From Verrucomicrobiota bacterium (lineage in GTDB: Bacteria; Verrucomicrobiota; Verrucomicrobiia; Limisphaerales; UBA1319), in the NCBI GenBank assembly GCA_022709905.1, contig JAKLHY010000012.1:62001-126000 (forward strand): a stretch of 64,000 nucleotides of DNA, written 5' to 3'. Position numbers and translations under genes: made by a program. The notes under the pieces were generated by a model. The model made no database searches and was not told where the DNA came from. It saw only the letters and a list, made by a program, of their open reading frames with translations. Positions 57,064-62,959 of this stretch are shown one piece after another; position 1 is the stretch's first letter; every line of letters starts with the position of its first letter.

Positions 57064-57150
57064 CAAACCGGCTTCACCGATCGCCGGGATCGCGCCTCGG
57101 TTGACAATCGGACATCGTTGGCCCGGCGTCGGTGAGCCGGGACGTTCGGC
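57058..57150 (+). repeat. attC 22
   Basis: 93 bp from GGCTAAC to GTTCGGC. The opening core is the complement of GTTAGCC, so the variant ATTAGCC at the cassette start is a mutated GTTAGCC. Arms as in attC 12 and 19. Confidence 0.92.
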
Positions 57151-57224
57151 GGGCAATCAAAAAGGGTAAGCTTGAGAACCATACACTATGCAAAATAGAA
57201 ATAACGTATTATGGAGTACCAAAG

Positions 57225-57608
57225 TTGGAAAGCAGCAGGCATGATAGGCATGCCCCTTTTTGGGCGTTAGTACTTGTTATACTTTTCGGCATGGGTCTGG
57301 CAACGATTTGGATAGATGGAGGCCCTTTTTGGAAAGGATATGTGTTGGACATGACGGGGCCAGCATGGAACTACATATTGTTTAGGGGAAGGTTCACTTC
57401 AAAGGCAGATAACTTTTGGACACGGTTTTTTACCCCGTGGCATACCGTTGTGATCTTTGTAGCTGTGTGTTTTGGGATAGAAAGTATGCAGCACTTCGGT
57501 CTTTACGAAGCGACTTTCGATCCTTTGGACTTCTTGGCTTATATTTCCATCTTGGTTCCATTATTCATTTTGGATCAGTTGACGTATGAAGAGCAAGATG
57601 CAGTATAA
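57225..57608 (+). CDS. Cassette 23: membrane protein of unknown function
   Basis: About 127 residues with three or four hydrophobic segments (FWALVLVILFGMGLATIW, VVIFVAVCFGIESM, DFLAYISILVPLFILDQL). The GPAWNYILFRGRF and MQHFGLYEATFDPLDFLAYI segments occur in a family of uncharacterised membrane proteins I recall from Bacteroidetes. AT-rich. No ATG lies in frame after the core; TTG at 57225 is a guess. Its attC is missing, apparently lost at the IS91 side. Confidence 0.55.
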   Translation: MESSRHDRHAPFWALVLVILFGMGLATIWIDGGPFWKGYVLDMTGPAWNYILFRGRFTSKADNFWTRFFTPWHTVVIFVAVCFGIESMQHFGLYEATFDPLDFLAYISILVPLFILDQLTYEEQDAV

Positions 57609-57616
57609 CAGAAAAA

Positions 57617-57698
57617 GGAATGTAGAGAACGCGGGAGGCCGGAGTGGGGAGGTGAATTAACCGTGGAGTTTATCGGCCTCCCGCGTTCTTTGCATTCC
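57617..57698. repeat. 82-bp inverted repeat next to the IS91 element
   Basis: GAACGCGGGAGGCCG (57627-57641) pairs perfectly with CGGCCTCCCGCGTTC (57674-57688), and the outer GGAATG/CATTCC extends the stem. It lies between cassette 23 and the transposase, in the gene-poor stretch 57609-57966. It may be the replication-origin end of the IS or an attC derivative; the core sequences of an attC are not present. Confidence 0.6.
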
Positions 57699-57966
57699 CG
57701 GGTTGAACGACGCCGCGGGGAAACTGGCCAGTCCTACCTTTGCAGAAAGTGTGCGGCTTTTTCGGGTACCGGAAAGGTCTTGGTAAATTCCCGACGTTCC
57801 TCCCATCTCCGCGAACCGGTCTGAAGGATGGCCGGGGGTGGGAATCGCCTGCCTTTGCCCCTACGCCGCGCCTTCCACCGAGCGGAAAACCGGAGGTGGC
57901 ACAGACCCCAGCGGACCACGAGGCAACCCCTCGCACGCCATGGCGCCGGAATGGATGAGGTAACAG

Positions 57967-59196
57967 TCATGATGTCGGCGGTGCACGGGCCGACTCCACC
58001 GGAGGCTGACCACCATGCCACCGAGCGACGCAGACCATGGGCCGGTCACACTGCGGACAGCGCGGGGGCGGGACCGTTGCCTTGGCCGCGGGCAAGGTGT
58101 GCGCCTCGACGAAGGTTTCCGCCCTCTCCAACTCGTCAAACGGATCGGCATCCTCCTCTGGGACCGAGGGCGCCAAGGCCGGTGAGTCGGTCGATTCCAT
58201 CGATCGACCCGCCAGCAATCCCTGAAGGTGCTCGCGTTTAGCCTTGGCCGAGGGATGCCACCAGCCAAAACGGCGCACCCGGTGAAACCCCGCCGGCAGG
58301 ACATGCTGCAAGAACCGCCGGATCAGTTCCTCGGCGCTCAGCACTAACGACCGCCATCGGCCTTGCGCGCTCTCCCGGTAGGGCCACCGCACCCGTCCGT
58401 CGGGCAACCGCGGCACCGCCCGATTGCCCGTGGCCGTCTTGAAGACATACCGGCTCAAATACCGCAGGACTTGTTCTCCCGACCCTGCCGCCTGACTGTG
58501 GGTGACCCACCGTTGTTTCCACACCTTGGCCGGGATCTGCGCCAGCGCCTCCGGGGCTTCTCGTTCGAGCCATTGCCGGAAGCCGGTGCGGCAATGATCG
58601 CTCAAGGGCTCGACCCGAAGCAAAAACCCTCGGCGGGAGGCGATCCACTCTTGCCCATCCAAGCTCAGACCGCCTCCCGGCACCAGATAATGGATATGCG
58701 GATGATAAATCAACGTGCGGCTCCAGGTGTGCAAGACGCCGAGCATCCCCAGGCGAGCCCCCAGGCGCTTTGGGTTGGCCGCCAGATCCTGCAAGGCCTG
58801 GGCGCTGGCGGCGAATAGGGCGTCGTAACCCAGTTGCGGATGCGAGCGCATCCAGCCGCGCAACCCCTCCGGCACCGTGAAGGTCACCAGGAAATAGTCC
58901 ACCGGCAACAGCAAAGCCGATTGCCGGGCTAACCACGGGTCCGCGTCGGCTTGACCGCAACGCGGACAATGCCGGTCGTTGCACGAATGATACCGGAAAT
59001 GATGGAGGCCACACTCCGGACAGACAAACAAGGCGCCCCCCAGGGTCGGGGTCCGACAGCGCAAGAGGTGTTGGAGGACCTCCTGCTGCCGGAGCGGCAG
59101 GGCCGATCCAAAACGCTCAAGGTAAGCCGGAGCGTCGTGGATTAGCACCTCATGGAAGCGCCCGTTGGTCTCCGGGAGGGAGACGGGAGCCGACAT
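57967..59196 (-). CDS. tnpA: IS91-family HUH (Y2) transposase
   Basis: 409 residues. The N-terminal zinc fingers CPECGLHHFRYHSCNDRHCP and RCG (59-81) bind DNA. YHPHIHYLVPGGG (His167 and His169 of the HUH motif) and YLSRYVFKTA (Tyr246 and Tyr250, the paired catalytic tyrosines) complete the active site. The reading frame is intact, so the element may be active. The C-terminal 60 residues have a further CPQCDRPM site. Confidence 0.93.
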   Translation of the reverse strand: MSAPVSLPETNGRFHEVLIHDAPAYLERFGSALPLRQQEVLQHLLRCRTPTLGGALFVCPECGLHHFRYHSCNDRHCPRCGQADADPWLARQSALLLPVDYFLVTFTVPEGLRGWMRSHPQLGYDALFAASAQALQDLAANPKRLGARLGMLGVLHTWSRTLIYHPHIHYLVPGGGLSLDGQEWIASRRGFLLRVEPLSDHCRTGFRQWLEREAPEALAQIPAKVWKQRWVTHSQAAGSGEQVLRYLSRYVFKTATGNRAVPRLPDGRVRWPYRESAQGRWRSLVLSAEELIRRFLQHVLPAGFHRVRRFGWWHPSAKAKREHLQGLLAGRSMESTDSPALAPSVPEEDADPFDELERAETFVEAHTLPAAKATVPPPRCPQCDRPMVCVARWHGGQPPVESARAPPTS

Positions 59197-59205
59197 GGCC
59201 GGGGC

Positions 59206-59803
59206 CTACAGATCGCCCATGAAGGCATTGAGCCGTTTCTGATGCTGGGTCTGGCACAGGCTGGTCAGGTGGGCATAGCGCGCGGTGATGACCGGTCGCG
59301 ATTGCCTTTACCTGCGCGGATCCGCAGGAACATCCGCTGCGAATCGATGTCTTTGACCTCCAGTTGGAGGGCTTCGCCCAAGCGCAGGCCGCAGGAATAG
59401 ATCGTGATCAAGGCCACCCGCTGATCAGCGGCCGATACCTTGGAGAGCACGAGCCGGACTTCCTGGGAGGAGAGCACGACGGGCAGTTTGAACTCGGGAT
59501 CCGCGCGGACCAGTTCGACCTCGGCGGGCCAGGGGCGGCGCAGCGACTTTTCCCAAAAGAGCTTGATCGCGCAAATGGCCTGGGTGGCGGTTTGACGGGC
59601 GACCTTCTTGTCGTGTTTGAGGAAGATGAAGTATTGGCGGAGTTCCTCGGGGCTGACGGCCTCGGGGGCTTTGCCGAAGTGCTCGGCCAATTGGCGGACG
59701 CAGGCCCAGTAGGCCTGCCGGGTCCGGTCGCTGACGCGAACGAGCTTCAGGTCATCGGTGAAGGTTTTTAGGCTGGCGTGGACGGAACTTTTTTTATATG
59801 CAT
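59206..59803 (-). pseudogene. Companion tyrosine recombinase, internally deleted
   Basis: The N-terminal SAM-like domain is present (PEELRQYFIFLKHDKKVARQ, IKLFWEKSLRRPWP), as is the first catalytic Arg (YSCGLRLGEALQLEVKDID). The frame then stops shortly after GKGNRDR. The true C-terminus, ARYAHLTSLCQTQHQKRLNA then FMGDL with the catalytic Tyr, lies directly beyond in another frame. About 100 codons with the HxxR box are missing. The likely ATG at 59803 is also out of frame because of a seven-A run. Confidence 0.75.
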
Positions 59804-59921
59804 AAGGTTGTTTTGTGGAGTGTTAAGGAACACCGCCGGCTTCGTCGGGTGACGGGCCGGCTTTTCCACGATAACGCAATGAAAACAATCGCGGGAGTGC
59901 CAAATCAAGAAGACGGGATGA

Positions 59922-60188
59922 ACCCCTTGCCCCAGAGCCTTTTTCCTGATCGCCGCGCAGCGGCTTCGTTCAACTTACAATGGATACCGATCCTACCACA
60001 GAAGCCCAGAGGATCTTGGCGCGATCGAACCGCACCTGCCGGCACAGGGACGGTTCGTTCATTGGAAGTACCAGGGATTCCCGAGCACCGCCGACTGGAT
60101 CGTGGTCTTTTTCGCGCCACACCGAGATTCACCAGAATCAGAACCACGGGTTGTTGCACGCGGCATTTTCGTGCTGGGGTGTTACTGA
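59922..60188 (+). CDS. Cassette 24: possible remnant ORF
   Basis: After the TGA at 59919 this frame stays open for 88 codons and reads YNGYRSYHRSPEDLGAIEPH, FVHWKYQGFPSTADWIVVFF and ARGIFVLGCY, which looks protein-like, then stops 16 nt before attC 24. No start codon is visible, so the 5' end may have been lost at the IS91 junction. I do not recognise a family. Confidence 0.3.
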   Translation, partial: TPCPRAFFLIAAQRLRSTYNGYRSYHRSPEDLGAIEPHLPAQGRFVHWKYQGFPSTADWIVVFFAPHRDSPESEPRVVARGIFVLGCY

Positions 60189-60204
60189 GATCATGAAGGG
60201 GAAA

Positions 60205-60305
60205 AGCGAACCAAGCAGTCCCGCAAACGGGAGCCAGCCGATTCGCGCAGACACAAATCAAACGTCAGCGTTGGCCGGCTCCGATCGCCGACCTCTGCGT
60301 TCGAT
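60205..60305 (+). repeat. attC 24
   Basis: 101 bp from AGCGAAC to GTTCGAT. The cassette start (expected GTTCGCT) is not found, consistent with loss at the IS91 side. The arms GGGAGCCAGCC and GGCCGGCTCC pair. Confidence 0.87.
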
Positions 60306-60353
60306 GCTCAAGAAGAGGCTCGCATCAGAATAGTCCTATGGTATCCTTTTGCC

Positions 60354-60569
60354 ATGAGCGAGATTGATCATTTACGTACCCTTCCGGTTTCCGAGCGCAT
60401 CCAGCTCGTCGAGGATCTCTGGGACACGATTGCGAGCGACCCTTCGGGAGTGGAGCTCTCCGCGGCCCAGCGGGATGAGTTGGAGCGACGGCTCGATCGC
60501 TGGGAAGGTTCTCCGACCGAAGGGGTGGAATGGTCGGTGCTTCGAACCCGGATCCAAAACTCCGTGTGA
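60354..60569 (+). CDS. Cassette 25, gene 1: addiction-module antitoxin
   Basis: 71 residues. LRTLPVSERIQLVEDLWDTI and PSGVELSAAQRDELERRLDR are typical of the small 'putative addiction module component' antitoxins. It would bind and neutralise the ParE/RelE-like toxin encoded 1 nt downstream and repress the pair. Toxin-antitoxin cassettes usually carry their own promoter; TATGGTAT at 60339 is a possible -10. They are thought to stabilise cassette arrays. Confidence 0.85.
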   Translation: MSEIDHLRTLPVSERIQLVEDLWDTIASDPSGVELSAAQRDELERRLDRWEGSPTEGVEWSVLRTRIQNSV

Positions 60570-60570
60570 A

Positions 60571-60858
60571 ATGAAGCTAATCCTCCGGCCGGAAGCCGAG
60601 GCGGAACTCCTGGAGGCCATCGACTGGTACGAGGCGCGGGGCAGGGGGCTGGGGGCCGATCTTCTTCGTTGTGTCGATGCTTGTCTCCAGCGGATTGTCC
60701 GGAATCCCGACGCCTTCCCGTTCGTCCACCGGTCCATCCGAATGGCAGTGGTGCGCCGCTTTCCCTACCTCGTGTTGTTTCGGATGATGGAGGATGCCGT
60801 TTCAGTGATTGCCATTTTTCACGCCAAGCGCAATCCCAGGATCTGGAAGGATCGATGA
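60571..60858 (+). CDS. Cassette 25, gene 2: ParE/RelE-family toxin
   Basis: 95 residues. LILRPEAEAELLEAIDWYEA, RCVDACLQRIVRNPDAFPFV and RFPYLVLFRMMEDAVSVIAI end in FHAKRNPRIWKDR, the typical ParE C-terminus. ParE toxins poison gyrase and RelE toxins cleave mRNA; the ParE branch fits better. ATG at 60571 follows the antitoxin stop by 1 nt; the frame is open upstream, overlapping the antitoxin. Confidence 0.87.
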   Translation: MKLILRPEAEAELLEAIDWYEARGRGLGADLLRCVDACLQRIVRNPDAFPFVHRSIRMAVVRRFPYLVLFRMMEDAVSVIAIFHAKRNPRIWKDR

Positions 60859-60861
60859 AGC

Positions 60862-60956
60862 ATCGAACAGTCAGTGGAGCGAATGGCGGCGGGCGGACAC
60901 TGTTTGCAGTATCGGGCGCCTTGGGCCGCCGCCATCGCTCACTTTTGTCGTTCGGC
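60862..60956 (+). repeat. attC 25
   Basis: 95 bp from ATCGAAC to GTTCGGC, matching the cassette start GTTCGAT (60299). The arms GTGGAGCGAATGGCGGCGGGC and GCCGCCGCCATCGCTCAC pair. Confidence 0.92.
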
Positions 60957-60965
60957 GATAACACG

Positions 60966-61226
60966 ATGTCACCATCTTGGGTTCAAATTCATGAACTGGA
61001 GGTGCGGGAAAATTATCCCGCCGCCATTGATGCTCTCGAGGAATGACTTCGCGCGTATCCATCCGAACCAGAGGCGGTCATCCGACTGGGATTCAACCTT
61101 GGTTATGCCACGGTCGAGGACATGAGATTGGGTAAAGGTTTGCCGATGGCACAGTATGCCAGCCGATTCATGAAGTTGCTTCGTGAATACCAATCGCAAT
61201 TTGAGAGTAATCCTGACTTCTGCTGA
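60966..61226 (+). pseudogene. Cassette 26: gene interrupted by an in-frame opal stop
   Basis: MSPSWVQIHELEVRENYPAA IDALEE ends at TGA (61044-61046), and the same frame continues LRAYPSEPEAVIRLGFNLGY ATVEDMRLGKGLPMAQYASR FMKLLREYQSQFESNPDFC to 61226. CGA to TGA (Arg to stop) would explain it. The joined product would be about 86 residues, helical and of unknown function. Confidence 0.65.
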
Positions 61227-61232
61227 ACGTTA
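61223..61232 (+). other. Collapsed attC of cassette 26
   Basis: GCTGAAC abuts GTTA directly, where attC sites elsewhere have 60-126 bp between the two cores. The hairpin has been deleted, and the GTTAGGC core is then split by the MITE (the remainder AGGC is at 61506-61509). This marks the far end of the recognisable array. Confidence 0.55.
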
Positions 61233-61503
61233 GGGTTCGTCAAGAAATAAGCTATACATTCGCGGCGAGGGATTGTTCGCTCCGACGAGGCGCGAGCGAC
61301 GCGCATACCCCCAGTGGGTCTGAAAGGAGCGAGCAACGACGTCGGAGTGAAGAAGCACCGCCGCCCCGAGGGTTGCACTGAAATTGGCCCGGGGCTTCGT
61401 TACTCGGTCGGTCGAGTATCGCTGCGGATACACTCCTTCCCTCGTGCCTTACCCCAGGCCAATTTGAGTGCAACGAATGCATAGCTTATTTCTTGACGGA
61501 CCC
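61233..61503. mobile_element. 271-bp MITE with 30-bp terminal inverted repeats
   Basis: The ends GGGTTCGTCAAGAAATAAGC... and the reverse complement GGGTCCGTCAAGAAATAAGC... agree at 28 of 30 positions. TTA is duplicated on both sides (61230-61232 and 61504-61506). The right half holds a second inverted repeat (GTTGCACTGAAATTGGCC and partner). No coding potential. It must be mobilised by a transposase elsewhere; none with these ends is in the window. Confidence 0.82.
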
Positions 61504-61618
61504 TTAGGCGGTTGATCAAGCCACAACGATGAATTGACATAGGTAAATGGAGACGGCGAGGGGGGAAGAAAATGTTCACTTATAGGGTCCACAGGATTTA
61601 TCAGGAGGAGTCACGGTG

Positions 61619-62159
61619 ATGACCAAAATTGCGGTGGTGCACAAGGTCACGTGGACGTCTGACGAGTGGCTCCGGTTGAAGGCGCTGGGCAACGTGCGCT
61701 ACAGTCCTGGCCTACCGTCGTCAGAGGAAGAGCTGCTGGCGCGAATCGGCGACGCGCAGATCGTTATCTCGGCCACCATTGTGCCATTCACGGGCCGGGT
61801 CATAGAACGCAGCCCTCGACTCGGGCACTCGCAGCCTGCTCAACCGTGCCTCGTTTCAGGGGATGGCTCGGCGGCCGATCCTTGTCAACGTTGCCCGCGG
61901 CGAAATCGTAGAGATGGATGCGCTGTTGGAGGCTCTTGAGTCTGGACAGGTACGCGGGATTGGCCTAGACGTGCTCTGGGATGAGCCGCCGGACTGGAGC
62001 AGCGAGAGGATAAAGCGGCTGTTGGCCGCCGAGAATGTGCTGTTATCTCCACACTGCGGTATGCATACGGATGCCGCCTTCCGTGCTTTGACCAAACAGT
62101 GCATCGACAACATCGAAGCCTTTTTGAGCGGGCACCCCACGAATGTAGTCAGTGGGTAG
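61619..62159 (+). pseudogene. Internally deleted D-2-hydroxyacid dehydrogenase
   Basis: The first part encodes KIAVVHKVTWTSDEWLRLKA to VISATIVPFTGRVIERSPRL, the start of the substrate domain. After a frame change at about 61820 it continues TRSLLNRASFQGMARRPILV NVARGEIVEMDALLEALESG and LLSPHCGMHTDAAFRALTKQ, the end of the NAD-binding and catalytic domain with the active His. About 150 residues including the GxGxxG Rossmann loop are missing. A strong AGGAGG precedes the start. Confidence 0.78.
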
Positions 62160-62186
62160 TTCCCGTGCTATCTCCGCCAATCCAGA

Positions 62187-62369
62187 CAGCCGAATCCCTA
62201 TCAAGCCCGAGCGCTTCTGGAGAAGGCGGAGGCATCTGGAGACCTTGGAGCCGAGGCTGCTTGGGAGGAGGAGATCAAGCGCCGCATCCATAAGATTGAC
62301 GCAGGGCTGGCGCAGGGACGTCCGTTTGCAGATGCGCTTCGAGAGATCGACTGTCGGTTGGGAAGATGA
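62187..62369 (+). pseudogene. C-terminal fragment, probably of a small addiction-module-type protein
   Basis: The frame reads PYQARALLEKAEASGDLGAE AAWEEEIKRRIHKIDAGLAQ GRPFADALREIDCRLGR and stops at 62369. It resembles the C-terminal half of short antitoxin-type proteins, but lacks a start and the N-terminal part. It follows the broken dehydrogenase in the same orientation. Confidence 0.45.
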
Positions 62370-62959
62370 TGTTGATCACGACGAAAAAAACAATAACGCT
62401 CAGTGTCCATAATACCCAATATCCTGGGCCGCTATCAAAAACAGCAATTTGATTTCAAATTTGATTTAAAATAAAACTTTACCATGATCACATAATGCTT
62501 CGGACTGTGAAATGGCCCACTCGCAGCAAGCTTGCCTTACAAATTAGGACTTCAGGCAAACATACTGTTGGCTTTGAATCGGGATCGCGATCGAAAGGGA
62601 TAGCAGGGGGTTTGGACATGAGAAACTGGATTCATGAGGAACCGGATGAGTATCGAGCCGGACGAAACGATACCGATTCCGACCCCGATGGGAAGGTGAG
62701 AATGTTACCGATTGCTGGAAGGTGACGGTGAAAGTCAGAGTTGTCGGACGTTTATGACCGCTCCATGTGTAAAAGGAATGACAGTGCCAGGAACGCTAAA
62801 CGCAAAAGATTTGTCTGTTTCGAGAAGCTAGAGCTCGTGTGGTGTCTCTCCATTGGCTGGCGTGCTTGTCAGTGTCTGACAGGCTTGAAAGAAACTGCGA
62901 GATGGCCGGATTTTGTCAGGGGCTGGTGTGGGAGTGCGGGGTTTGACGCCCAATTCGAA
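62370..62959. other. Gene-free stretch with AT-rich tract and dispersed repeat
   Basis: No convincing gene. 62380-62500 is AT-rich, with a direct repeat ATTTGATTTCAAATTTGATTT at about 62450. A copy of the CCGATTCCGA-type repeat is at 62646-62696 (see 43305). The remaining short frames lack family features and starts. Confidence 0.6.
62646..62696 (+). repeat. Right copy of the dispersed CCGATTCCGA-type repeat
   Basis: ATGAGTATCGAG...AAACGATACCGATTCCGACCCCGA repeats most of the unit at 43305-43370, in the same orientation. Confidence 0.5.

Larger units (their letters stand above)
57700..59815 (-). mobile_element. IS91-family insertion element (borders approximate)
   Basis: It contains a Y2/HUH transposase gene and, upstream in the same orientation, a damaged tyrosine recombinase gene, an arrangement known for some IS91 relatives. 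IS91 elements move by rolling-circle replication and leave no inverted repeats or target duplications, so the ends cannot be set by eye. It separates cassette 23 from cassette 24. Confidence 0.6.

Noticed and set aside
39487-60956. Possible CRISPR array because of regularly recurring palindromic repeats
   Set aside because: Repeat spacing is 0.3-1 kb with genes between, repeats are not identical, and no cas gene is present; attC sites explain them.
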